Source: Metarhizium brunneum
Taxonomy: Eukaryota > Ascomycota > Sordariomycetes > Hypocreales > Clavicipitaceae
Direction: 5' to 3'
Length of the DNA: 64,000 nt
Assembly (NCBI RefSeq): GCF_013426205.1
Contig: NC_089423.1
Coordinates: forward strand, 6,324,001 to 6,388,000
The translations under genes were made by a program, and so were the position numbers. Shown here piece after piece: positions 24,601 to 37,425 of this stretch. The notes under the pieces were generated by a model. It made no database searches. It saw only the letters and a program-made list of their open reading frames with translations, and was not told the DNA's origin. The first letter of the stretch is position 1. Each line of letters starts with the position of its first letter.

Positions 24601-25551
24601 GGCGGCCTTCCAAGAGGGCTGCCTACTCGCATCTGGGCGGAACCGCTCAACTGCCTTGGTATCGGTCCCATACCGGTGTTACTGGGGGATTGACGGGGTG
24701 CAGCACCGCGTCTAGTGGCGGCCTCGTACAAAGCGGGCGGCAGGGCCTTGGGCATGGAACGTAAACTACCAGCCTTGATACAGGTAAACAAATGCATAGC
24801 AATAGCGAATTCGGGGAGCACAAAGAACCCTCGTTCCTCAATACCCGTGAGCGTCCAAAAGTCTCTTATCGTTTCCTTGGGCAAACCGAATTTCTCAAAG
24901 ATCAGTCTGGCCTGTTCAACGTGAAGTCTGCCAGCTTGCAGCGGCAGGCGCTCAAATATCGCAGCATATTCTGACACCTTGTCCGGAGTCAAGTATGGTA
25001 TTCGGACGGCGCCACCACTTGCTTGAGCTTGCAGCGGCGCTGGGCTTGACGAGGTGGGCGAACCCAGCGCCGGCGATGTCCACAAGCCCTCGAATCGAGG
25101 TATCGGGCCTTGTTGGAGGGCTAGTTCGGCTGTCGGTTCCCGTCCGGCTTGAGCATGGCCGATCAAACGTAGAAAAACGCTGAAGCCTGTCGGCGTGAGG
25201 AAACCACGGTCCTCACTGTCCGCGATCTGCCATATCTGATAGAGGGTAATCGTTAGTCGGATGTGGCGGAAGACTAGGGAAGCCGGTGACGAACTGTTTG
25301 GCACTGATCATTCCGAAGTCTTGTTTTCTCAGCCAACGCCACGACGGCATCGCCAGTGACAAATCCAGCGCCTTCTGCATCAGCTTGGCGAAATAGCTGT
25401 GCATAGACTCGCTTCTCTTCGGGGGAGAGGTTGAGGTTCGGCGGCGCTGCAGGCACTTTTGAGGTTAGCTTGGACCGTTTTCAATCAGAATTGAAAATAG
25501 TCAAGGAAGTGGAATCGGCATACCAGAATCGGCGCCAAGGTCAGCAGACAT
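21649..25551 (-). CDS. EDE1: Ede1-like endocytic scaffold with three EH domains and UBA
   Basis: Five exons (25551-25524, 25446-25295, 25235-22417, 22345-21757, 21678-21649) give 1205 aa. All joints keep frame; the second intron has a weak donor (GTTCGT) but a CTAAC branch. EH1 spans exons 1-3 (PEEKRVYAQLF.., IWQIADSEDRGFLTP), EH2 is at about 141-225 and EH3 at about 285-370 (IWDLANFNNQGQLTREGF). A Pro-rich linker and a coiled coil (roughly 500-680) follow. Ser/Pro/acidic segments with NPF (NNPFF) and FDD-type motifs come next. The last 40 residues form a UBA domain (LTDMGYSRSDAVAALEKYDY), completed by the 10-codon last exon. Ede1/Eps15 proteins initiate clathrin-mediated endocytic sites, binding NPF adaptors and ubiquitin. 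Exon 5 is easy to miss but is needed to finish the UBA helix (..NLEK-AANYLAS). Confidence 0.92.
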
Positions 25552-28299
<2,748 letters not shown>

Positions 28300-29789
28300 A
28301 CAGCGCGTGAAGTAGAATAGATTTGGAAGAGTAAAAGAGCGATATAGTTTCAATGTAAATTTTGTTCACCTTTCATAGCTGTCATTTGCTCGCGTCAAGA
28401 GTCGTGGTCCCTCATCTTTACCGGCCACTTGACTGAATAAATTCAGGCCGTTGACAGCCTTTGTTATTTTGTAACCTACAATCCGAGATATCTGGGAACC
28501 TGATACTCAGCCGCGAATGGCATTCTATTTACGGTTAAGGAGAGGTGATTGGAGGCGGACCCCGTAGGCCCTACAGCCTGTAAAGGAATATATTTGCCAA
28601 TCTACTAGAAGTACCACACTATATACTGCCAGCTATTGCAGTATAGAGTGCGATAGCTGCCTATTCCTTGATAGGTACCATCAACACCATCTAATTTGAT
28701 GGAATACCATACTTAAGTGCCTACCTACTTTCGGTACTTGGGTGCCTGGTATCAGGCTGGTACTTCTTGCCCGCATTGCTCAGTGGGTCCCCTGTTGATG
28801 CGACTCGACTTCTCCACTGCCCACGTCGTATTGACTTCGAACGAGGCTCGGGCGAGATGCAGTGCTCCAGGTCGACACCTTTTCTGTGCTGGCTGTGAAT
28901 TAATGGCCTCTAATGGCTAAGCCACTGATATCTTTGCGTTACGAAGATGGCCGTGGGCCGTGTCGCGACATCGTGCTCAGGGCTTGGGAAGCGAGGACAT
29001 CTATGATCTGAACATGGTCTATTGACGGTTTTGTTGTCAGCACGAACATGCTGGGTATGGAGCATGCAAAGCACGTACACGAATGCGAGCTCTCGATTCC
29101 GACTCCATTGCCTTTGGGACATGCTATAAACAGTATTTGAGCTCCCTACCTAGGCAGGTACCTTGAACGGCCTGGAGAGCTGCTGTCAGCAGCGACGCGA
29201 CACAAGACGCCGACAAGTTACAACATACGTCGTCCATCGGCGTTCGACAGCGTCCATCAACTTACGGGCCAATCAACCCGTTCAAAGTCTGGCAGAATGA
29301 GCGTGAATGGCCGATTAGTCGGTCCACGGTCAACAGTGCAAGAGGAAAGATGATGAGTGGGCGACACAGCGTGGCGCCTGCATGAGAACGAGTTTGTTGG
29401 GCGAGGCATATTTCTTCAACAGCACGTAAGCGCCCAGTGTCAAGTACCTAGGTAGGGCGCCTCTGCAGATGGCTGATCATTGACGGATTGCTGACCGGCT
29501 TTATTTCTGCCTAATTTGTTCAATCACTGTTGAGCAATACGCAGCAATATCGTCGTGACTTCTGTCGTTGAGCTTTGCACAGATGCGGCCGTCCTACTGA
29601 CACCCATTGGAGGGACCAGTTGCGCTGTCGAATTGCCCTTCGTGCGGCGTCTATAGCAAGCTGCAACTCCAACCTTTGTCTTGGTAGCGCGGACAACACA
29701 CCGAGCGGTTCCCGATTCTTCACCGGAATAATCTGTCCCGGAGGCCTCACTTATTGACCTGCTTTCATACCAATAATTAACGCCATTAG
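28300..29789. other. 1.5-kb intergenic region, no gene seen
   Basis: The region contains simple words built from TACCT/AGGTA (28715-28750, 29145-29162, and a perfect TACCTAGGTA at 29445-29454). Only short frames are present, none convincing. It would include the promoter of the NLR-like gene. Confidence 0.5.
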
Positions 29790-32700
29790 ATGATGCCGAA
29801 GCGAACGTTTGAGCCCGAGAGTGATGGCGAAGCCGTATGTGGCCCGGCAAAGAGGAGGAATACGGATTATGCAGATACGCAGACACCAACCCTGGTCGGC
29901 GTGTCTCCGGAGGCCATGGATAACGATGAATACACAGTTGGCTGGATCTGTGCCTTAAGCACAGAGTATGTTGCCGCACAAGCTTTCCTCGATGAAACGC
30001 ACAGGGGACCAAGATTTGTGTCCCCATATGACCATAATCATTACACTCTGGGTCGTATGGGGAATCACCATATCGTCATTGCAGTCTTACCTAGCGGCGA
30101 GTATGGCATTGCCTCTGCAGCTGTTGTGGCCAAAGATATGCTCCATAGCTTTCCCAATATCAAGATTGGCCTTATGGTCGGCATCGGCGGCGGCGCGCCA
30201 AGCCAGAAGCACGATATACGTCTTGGCGACGTTGTGGTTAGTGACCCCAGAGATGGGATAGGTGGTGTGTTCCAGTACGACTTCGGCAAGATACTTCAGG
30301 ATCAGATGAAAGACGTGGAATTCCGCACAACGGGTTTTCTAAACCAGCCGCCAATCGTCCTACGAACTGCAGTAAGTGGGATAAAGGCACGTCATGAGAT
30401 GCATGGGCATCGGCTAAAAGAGGCCATTAACAACACTCTCAAGAAGATACCAAGATTGCAGCAGGAGTATAAGCGACCAGACCCATGCAGCGACAGGTTG
30501 TATCGATGCGAGTTCACCCATCCTGTAAGCGGTGGCTTAAGTTGTACCGCAGCCTGTGGTAACGATCCCTCAAAGTTAATATCTCGTCCGGAACGGACCA
30601 GAGACAGGGACACGCCGAACATTCACTACGGACTAATTGCTTCGGCGAATCAGTTAATGAAGAACGCTCAGGTTCGAGATAGACTGGCATTAAAAAAGAA
30701 TATTTTATGTTTTGAAATGGAAGCGGCAGGATTAATGAGCAGCTTCCCTTGTCTAATTATTCGGGGTATCTGCGACTACTCAGATTCTCATAAGAATGAA
30801 GAGTGGCAAGGGTATGCAGCGATGGCAGCGGCTGCGTATGCGAAGGATCTTCTCAGTCAAATTCCTTCAAATGGCGCCGAGAATCTCCGCAGGACATCGA
30901 GTGGCATCTCATTGCGGCCCAGAAGAGGAGAGAACCAATCGCTCAATGACGAGCAAAGACGTGTGCTACTGGAGTCGCTGCGATTTGACCAAATCGATGC
31001 CCGGCAGATGACCATCAAGAACGCTCATGCCAAGACCTGTAAATGGCTGCTACAGACGCCTGCATATCTTGACTGGCTTGACCCCAATAAGTTCAACGAA
31101 CATTTCGGGTTTTTGTGGATCAAAGGGAAGCCTGGGGCCGGGAAATCGACATTAATGAAGTTTGCTCTTGCTAATGCTCGGAAGAAGACAAAGGGCAAGA
31201 TTATCATCTCTTTTTTCTTTAACGCGCGAGGAAGTGATCTCGAGAAGTCCACAATTGGATTATACCGGTCTATACTGCTACAGCTTCTCGACCGACTGCC
31301 TGGACTCCAGGAAGTCTTTGATTCTCTCCCATCAGCAATTCGGGACAGTGGATATGACCAATGGCGGGTTGAATCGCTGAAAGCACTTTTCGAAAAAGCC
31401 GTGCAGGGTCTTGGAGAGACCGGCCTTATGTGTTTTATTGACGCCTTGGATGAATGTGATGAGGATCAAATCCGAGATATGATATCGTTCTTTGAATCAT
31501 TGAGCCAAACAACCACGCCAGCCGGTATTAGCTTTCGGGTCTGCTTTTCAAGCAGGCACTACCCGCACATTTCCATTAAGAGAGGACTTAACCTAATTCT
31601 CGAAGGACACGAAGGACATGGCCAGGATATAGTCAACTATGTGGACAGCGAGTTGACAATTGGACACAGTCGTCTTGCCGCGCAGATCCGTGCTGACCTG
31701 CAAGAAAAGGCATCTGGAGTTTTCATGTGGGTTGTCCTAGTGGTGGGAATCTTGAACAAAGCGCATGACAAAGGCCGCATTCATGAGTTACGAAAAATAC
31801 TCCGAGATATTCCTGGGGACCTTCACGAGCTGTTTCGCGATATTTTAACGCGGGACTGCCATAAAAGGGACGAACTGCTTTTGTGTATTCAGTGGGTGCT
31901 CTTTTCGAGACAGCCGTTAAAGCCGGAACAGTTATACTTTGCTATCCTGTCTGGCATTGAACCAGGGGCCCTTTCTGACTGGAATCCTGATGAAATTACA
32001 GTATCTATTATGAAGAATTTCATCCTTGATTCCTCTAAAGGGCTTACCGAAGTCGCTAAATCTAAAAACCCAACAATTCAGTTTATTCACGAGTCGGTTA
32101 AGGATTTTCTTCTAAAAGAAAATGGGTTAAGGGAGATTTGGTCCGATTTTGGAGAAAACTTTCAAGGAGAAAGTCATGAACGACTAAAGCAGTGTTGCCT
32201 CAGGTATATGAGCCTTGATATAGCTGCCCATTTAAATATCGGCAGCTCGCTTCCGAAAGCATCATCCCAGGAAGCTGCAGAGCTCCGCCAGTCGGCAGAT
32301 ACATCATTTCCATTGCTTGAGTACGCTGTACGAAACGTTTTATACCACGCGGATGCGGCAGAAGGCGGTGGAATCGCCCAGACAAGTTTTCTTCAGACCT
32401 TCCCGCAGTCTGACTGGATTAAGCTTGACAACTTGTTTGAACGACACGAGGTACGCCGACATACAAATGCGAGTCTTTTATATATATTAGCGGAGCATAA
32501 TATGGCGAATCTCATCGGACGTCACCCGTCCAACCTAGCGGGCTTTGAAGTACAAGATGAACGTTATGGCACACCAATTTTTGCGGCGCTAGCTACCAAT
32601 AGCGGCGCGGCAACTCGGGCGCTTTTAAAAGCCCAGGTGGAAATCAACCCAGAGATGTCTCCTATTCACAGCCTGTTTGAACAGTATTGCCCGAATGGAA

Positions 32701-33386
32701 GCAAGCGATCCAGCCTCGGACGTGACTTCACTTTTCTACGGCGAAGAGGGGTTCTCAGTCATGTCGCAGAGCATGGCGAAGAGGTGATAACCCTTGCATT
32801 TCTACTGGCTGAGAGATGCGTCGATATCGACATCGGGGATAGAGACGGACGGACGCCGCTATTATGGGCCGCTAAGAACGGGCACGAGGCCGTGGCGAAG
32901 CTGCTCCTTGAAAAGGGCGCTAATATTGAGGCTAAAAATAGCTTCGGCGATCAAAGGCCGCTATTAGTAGCCGCTATAACCGGGAATAAGGCCGTGGTAA
33001 AGCTGCTCCTTGAGAAGGGTGCTGATATTGAGGCCAAGGACGACAAAGGACAGACGCCGCTTTCGGGGGCCGTAATGTACGGGCACGAGGCCGTGGTAAG
33101 GCTGCTCCTTGAGAAGGGCGCTAATATCGAGACCAGGGATGTATATAGCTGGACGCCGCTATTATGGGCCGTTGAGAGGGGGGGCGAGGCCCGGGCGGAC
33201 GCGAATATTGGACTCGAAGATATATATTGTGCCACCGCCGACAGGTATAACGCTACACTCGAGCTGCTGCTTAAGAAGGGCGCCAATATTGAGGCCAAGG
33301 ACGAAAAAGGACAGACGCCGGTGTCGTTGGCCGCCAAGAAGGGATACCGGGGTGTCATCGAGCTACTACGACAATACTCCTCATAA
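29790..33386 (+). CDS. NLR-like protein: nucleoside phosphorylase fold, NACHT, ankyrin repeats
   Basis: Single uninterrupted frame of 1198 aa, starting at tandem ATGs (MMPKR). Residues 48-355 form a PNP_UDP-type phosphorylase domain: YTVGWICALSTEYVAA, VGIGGGAPSQ with LGDVVVSDP, CFEMEAAGLM and RGICDYSDSHK. A linker precedes the NACHT NTPase, with Walker A GKPGAGKS at 446-453 and Walker B-like FIDALDECD around 549-557. A winged-helix-like region follows (FIHESVKDFLL). From about 1013 there are four to five ankyrin repeats, three nearly identical (HEAVxxLLLEKGANIE). This is the classical fungal STAND/NLR architecture, linked by family to non-self recognition and regulated cell death; here that is inference. 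The coding bases are more AT-rich than the core genes, as in accessory regions. Intron-free and apparently intact. Confidence 0.9.
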   Translation: MMPKRTFEPESDGEAVCGPAKRRNTDYADTQTPTLVGVSPEAMDNDEYTVGWICALSTEYVAAQAFLDETHRGPRFVSPYDHNHYTLGRMGNHHIVIAVLPSGEYGIASAAVVAKDMLHSFPNIKIGLMVGIGGGAPSQKHDIRLGDVVVSDPRDGIGGVFQYDFGKILQDQMKDVEFRTTGFLNQPPIVLRTAVSGIKARHEMHGHRLKEAINNTLKKIPRLQQEYKRPDPCSDRLYRCEFTHPVSGGLSCTAACGNDPSKLISRPERTRDRDTPNIHYGLIASANQLMKNAQVRDRLALKKNILCFEMEAAGLMSSFPCLIIRGICDYSDSHKNEEWQGYAAMAAAAYAKDLLSQIPSNGAENLRRTSSGISLRPRRGENQSLNDEQRRVLLESLRFDQIDARQMTIKNAHAKTCKWLLQTPAYLDWLDPNKFNEHFGFLWIKGKPGAGKSTLMKFALANARKKTKGKIIISFFFNARGSDLEKSTIGLYRSILLQLLDRLPGLQEVFDSLPSAIRDSGYDQWRVESLKALFEKAVQGLGETGLMCFIDALDECDEDQIRDMISFFESLSQTTTPAGISFRVCFSSRHYPHISIKRGLNLILEGHEGHGQDIVNYVDSELTIGHSRLAAQIRADLQEKASGVFMWVVLVVGILNKAHDKGRIHELRKILRDIPGDLHELFRDILTRDCHKRDELLLCIQWVLFSRQPLKPEQLYFAILSGIEPGALSDWNPDEITVSIMKNFILDSSKGLTEVAKSKNPTIQFIHESVKDFLLKENGLREIWSDFGENFQGESHERLKQCCLRYMSLDIAAHLNIGSSLPKASSQEAAELRQSADTSFPLLEYAVRNVLYHADAAEGGGIAQTSFLQTFPQSDWIKLDNLFERHEVRRHTNASLLYILAEHNMANLIGRHPSNLAGFEVQDERYGTPIFAALATNSGAATRALLKAQVEINPEMSPIHSLFEQYCPNGSKRSSLGRDFTFLRRRGVLSHVAEHGEEVITLAFLLAERCVDIDIGDRDGRTPLLWAAKNGHEAVAKLLLEKGANIEAKNSFGDQRPLLVAAITGNKAVVKLLLEKGADIEAKDDKGQTPLSGAVMYGHEAVVRLLLEKGANIETRDVYSWTPLLWAVERGGEARADANIGLEDIYCATADRYNATLELLLKKGANIEAKDEKGQTPVSLAAKKGYRGVIELLRQYSS
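32847..33383 (+). repeat. near-identical tandem ankyrin-coding units
   Basis: About five units of roughly 99-105 bases encode the ankyrin repeats at the C-terminus of the NLR-like gene. Units 1-3 share long runs at DNA level (for example GGGCACGAGGCCGTGG at two places, and CTGCTCCTTGA in three). Unit 4 carries about 20 extra codons between its two helices; unit 5 is the diverged cap. Confidence 0.8.
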
Positions 33387-35445
33387 CTGCGAGACGATAC
33401 ACTCGCCTCACTTCAGACAATATAATCCACACATCCTGTCATACGTCCGAAAATCGTTCTTGAGTCAGTCACCATACGTGCAGCTGATGTGAGCCAGCGT
33501 TACGTTCCACACCCTAGGTCAGACTCTCTGGGCTGGGCCTTCGTTACGTTTGTCAGAGGCGGTTTGAAGGCGTCCAGGCAGATCTATATACGAAAAACGC
33601 TGATCTCATGTGTGTAGGGAGTAGCACTTCAGTTCGATTTCAAGTTTCATGCGGCAACGCTCTGAGCTAAGCTTTGCGGCGCGTGGTGTGCGAGAATCCA
33701 AGTGAATGTGGCATCCGCAAATGCTAGACGGATTTCTCAATCCATCCTCATGTTCCTACGGCAAGATATTTACAGGGAGTTTTATTTTAATTGGCGCTTT
33801 ATTTTTAGTCAAGTAACAGGATAGTAGGTTATAGGACATGTCAAGATGATGGACTGTTTGGGGCTGAACTGGCAAGATCACCAGTTGCTGACATTGTCCA
33901 TTTTCACCGCCAGTGTCGTTGAAGTTGCGCAGAGATGCCCCTGCTTGAATGAATCAATACAGAGCTTGTCATTTGATGTCCACAGATACCATACTGTGCA
34001 GGTAAATTCAGCATAGGCATCTAGAGTGGCCAGGAGAGAAGTATGCTTTGTAGGCTGCTCATACCATGGATTATAGAAATCTCAGGGCTTAAGTAAGTAG
34101 AAAACAATGAGACAAATGTGCCCGATGCCCTCTGCTGGGCGTCAGTAGGAGTTGTAGCTGCATCTAGACAGTTATTCGGAGCAGTCAAAACGGTACTCAA
34201 TGCAGGATGTTGATTTGAGAAAACCGACACACCGTACGAGGAGAAAAGAGCTTGAGAGAGGACAAAAGAAAATAGGTTGGTGGCAATCACTGATTAGGTC
34301 CCCGTCTTGCCTGGATGGCAATCTCTATGCGGGATCAAAATGCCCCTTTCCATCGTTTCCTTGCGTTCCGACTTTCAGATTTACCGCCACTCGAAGAGCA
34401 CTCTATCCCTATACATTAGGACAGCCAGCACCACGGGGGGTGAGAGTTGTCGTCGACCCCGGCCTCCTCCAAGCTTGACAAGTCGCATTCGCCAGCCCGG
34501 TGCGCCGACATTGGACTTATCGTCGAGGTCCCTCCTCGTTCCTGAAGCGGAATTAATGCTGAGAATATCCTCTGCGGTGCTGTGACTGCCACTCGCCTGG
34601 ACGAACGAAGCAACGGCTAGAATGCCCCGACCCGTGGAGGGAATCAAGGCATTGAAGAGGCCCAGGTCTGGATGTTGCCCACGCCGTTTATACAGGGGAC
34701 ACCGTTGCTGACGATACGCGAAGGCGATGATGGCGGAGGGACTGGAGGCGCCCATCGACTCGACGGCCGTCTTGGTAGGCTGCCTCGCCGCTGTCAATGC
34801 TCGCTTTGTAGTAAGGAGGCGCCAATTCTCCTCCTGCAGGCCTTGCACGCGTCGAGCAAAGCTGGGTGCCTTTATGAAAGAGTCTTAAACCGTCCAAGTC
34901 TGATCCCGGCAGCTAAACACTGTAAATCTCGTAGCTGTGCAAATCGCGGTAGCCAAGTCTAGAGTCTAGAATGTCAAAGTAGACGGCCATTTCAACCAAG
35001 GTAGAAACTAGGAAGAAGCTTGCATTTCGCATATAGTGCTAAATTCAATGCTCATGCCATGCACCAAGGAAATAAATATAGGCGTAGGTTGTTTACCCAA
35101 ACATTAAGGGCTAATTCTAGGGTCAACAATTCTAACAATATGTCGAACATTTAATAGTCAAAGTAAGAGTTTCTACAGGGAGTGTTGTTATTGTTGAACT
35201 GGACAAGGCATAAGGCCTCCTCGATACCTCTTAGCAAAGCTATAATGCTATAATGGAATGAGTCTTAGTATATCTGATGTTGTGTATGCACAAAAGGTGC
35301 CGCACGCGACGTTTGTATTCTGGCTCAAGTGAATTCCACGAATAACTATCCCCTTATCAGCAAGAGCAATGTGAGGAACAAATCTGTCTGCTTGCCAAAG
35401 CGTCAACACCGCCAACGACCTAGGTACTAAATAGCAGACATTTTC
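33387..35445. other. 2-kb intergenic region, no firm gene
   Basis: Mostly short frames. One minus-strand frame at about 34381-34848 has a partly protein-like start (RVQGLQEENWRLL) but no domain and no partner exon, so it is not called. The word ACCTAGGTA occurs at 35418-35426 just beyond the sulfatase stop. Confidence 0.45.
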
Positions 35446-37425
35446 TCACGGCGTCACAATGTTAAATGCACTCTTAGGCACCTGGATGAAGGCTATGGCC
35501 TTTTCCCACGCTCCGACATCCCCCGAGGTCACGACCTGGTAGGCAGTAATCTCAGGCTTCTTGCCCGCCGCGGCGATCCCGACAGCCGTGACCAGAGTCT
35601 CGTGCGCCAGCCAGACTGTCAGATCCGATTTGCTGTCCTTGAGGTCCTTGAACGCGACATAGGGAATCTCGTGCCCCGTCATGGCGCCGTTGCTCAATCT
35701 CATGTGCCACCCGATCTGACCTTTTCCTTGGACCGACTTTCGCGGCATATCTTCCACCATGAAGTCAATCGTGATTTTGCCTTCAAAGGCAAACGCCTCT
35801 GGGCCGTTGATACGGATAGCCATTGTGTCAAAAAGTTGATCTAGATTGAGCGCCATCAGGGACGCCGGCGTCATGGTGTTGACGGCCGGCTTCGGTTCAT
35901 TTTGCAGCTCGTACGCTCCGGTAAGATATATGTTGCGCCAGGTTCCATTTTCTGCGCTCTGTCCGAGCTTTTGGTAAACAGATATCAGTTCATTCTTTGC
36001 GTCTACGTTATCGGGATACGCAAAGATTAATTTATCCAAGAGAGTGGCTGCAAATCGTAGCTTTGAGTCGATGTTCTCGGAGACGTATGCCTTGGCCTTT
36101 TCCAGAACAACTTTTGGCCCACCCATGCACTTCACGTACTCAACCGCTTCATCAGTCGGTTCGAGTTTCCATAAATTTGCAGGGTTGCCATCGAACCAAC
36201 CCATGTATTTATCGTAAATGGCCTTGACATTATGACTAACTGAGCCGTAGTAGCCGCGCAGGTTGGTCCGAAGGCTCAGATTGGGCGGAGTCTTGATCTG
36301 TTCTGCGATTTCAACGGGGGTGCTGCCGTTGTTCAGCAGGCGCAGGGTCTCATTGTGAAGGTAGGCGTAGTAGTCACGTTGTTCCGACAGAAAAGTCACA
36401 ATCAAATTGTGCGGCTTTTCGACGTGATCGTCCTGAATGCCACTGCCCGCGCTATCGTGCTTCCATGTAGGCCAGTGGTGACTGGAGAAGACTACATCTG
36501 ACTTGTGTCCAAACAGGGAGATGGACTCGTCGAGATAGCGAGACCAGAGTCGGGCGTCACGAACCGGCGCACCTCGCAGCGTCTGGATGTTGTGCAAGGT
36601 GTGTGTTGCGTTCTCCGCCATGCATAGGGCGTTATAAGCCGGAAAGTAAAAGTTCACTTCGGCAGGCGCCTCCGTCCCCGGAGTTAATTGGCAGATAATT
36701 TCAAGCTCTTTAATGCCGGGATTTAGGGCACCGTCCTGGGTGATGCTCTGGTTAGGTGCCACCAACGAGCTACGTCCTGTTGACAGCCCCTGGCCTAGGC
36801 CACAGCCGATCTGACCATTAGGAGATTTTGGCAAGGCCTCCCCGTACATATAGATGGACCGTCGAGACATGGCCGCCCCGGCGTATACATTCTCACTAAC
36901 GGCATGTTCAAGGAAGCCATCGGGACCGATAATTCGGAGATCCTTGCCAGCCAGGTCCACGATAGCTTGGGCGCCTCCGAAATGGTCCACGTGATTGTGA
37001 GTGTAAAAGAGGGCAACAATCTCCGCTTGGCGTTGGAATCGCCCCTTGTGGTAGTCCTGGTAGAGCTGAATGGCTGTACTTGCGGTTTCCACAGATGTCA
37101 AGCAGTCGATTATGATGATCTTGTTTTTGTCTGAAGGAATCTGAACAATGTTCATATTGGCAAGGTCAAGCCCGCGGACCTGATAAATGCCGTCAACGAC
37201 TTCATACAGACCTGCCGTCGCGCTGCAGAGCTGGCCCTGTCGCCACAGAGACTTGTTGGCGGTCGGGGGACAATCTTGCTGCATAAAGTCGTAGGCACTA
37301 GCATCCCAGACAACGTTGTTGTTCGAGTCATAGATGCGCGGATTGTTCAATTTGGCCACGAGGCCACGCTGGGCAAACTCGAAGTCGTGGTTATCGGTAT
37401 CGATGGTGTCGACGGGGAGAGACAT
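35446..37425 (-). CDS. BDS1: alkyl/aryl-sulfatase, metallo-beta-lactamase type (BDS1/SdsA family)
   Basis: Intron-free, 659 aa, the usual length for the SdsA1/Bds1 group. The N-terminal half is a metallo-beta-lactamase fold with the zinc motif THNHVDHFGG (H143, H145, D147, H148), a later FPAYNALCMAENATHTLHN segment and a SSHHWP histidine motif. A helical alkylsulfatase dimerisation domain follows (YVKCMGG, FAATLLDKLIFAYPDNVDAK), and the last 120 residues are the SCP2-like domain (MALNLDQLFDTMAIRINGPE). The family hydrolyses primary alkyl sulfates such as dodecyl sulfate and some aryl sulfates, releasing sulfate for growth. No signal peptide is obvious, so it is likely intracellular. In yeast this gene is a known acquisition from bacteria; a similar origin is plausible here. 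It could respond to MetR, but I found no exact binding site upstream. Confidence 0.93.
   Translation of the reverse strand: MSLPVDTIDTDNHDFEFAQRGLVAKLNNPRIYDSNNNVVWDASAYDFMQQDCPPTANKSLWRQGQLCSATAGLYEVVDGIYQVRGLDLANMNIVQIPSDKNKIIIIDCLTSVETASTAIQLYQDYHKGRFQRQAEIVALFYTHNHVDHFGGAQAIVDLAGKDLRIIGPDGFLEHAVSENVYAGAAMSRRSIYMYGEALPKSPNGQIGCGLGQGLSTGRSSLVAPNQSITQDGALNPGIKELEIICQLTPGTEAPAEVNFYFPAYNALCMAENATHTLHNIQTLRGAPVRDARLWSRYLDESISLFGHKSDVVFSSHHWPTWKHDSAGSGIQDDHVEKPHNLIVTFLSEQRDYYAYLHNETLRLLNNGSTPVEIAEQIKTPPNLSLRTNLRGYYGSVSHNVKAIYDKYMGWFDGNPANLWKLEPTDEAVEYVKCMGGPKVVLEKAKAYVSENIDSKLRFAATLLDKLIFAYPDNVDAKNELISVYQKLGQSAENGTWRNIYLTGAYELQNEPKPAVNTMTPASLMALNLDQLFDTMAIRINGPEAFAFEGKITIDFMVEDMPRKSVQGKGQIGWHMRLSNGAMTGHEIPYVAFKDLKDSKSDLTVWLAHETLVTAVGIAAAGKKPEITAYQVVTSGDVGAWEKAIAFIQVPKSAFNIVTP

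Noticed and set aside
34381..34848. 155-codon minus-strand frame after the NLR-like gene
   Set aside because: Only its first part looks protein-like; no domain, no partner exon and an overlapping frame of similar quality.
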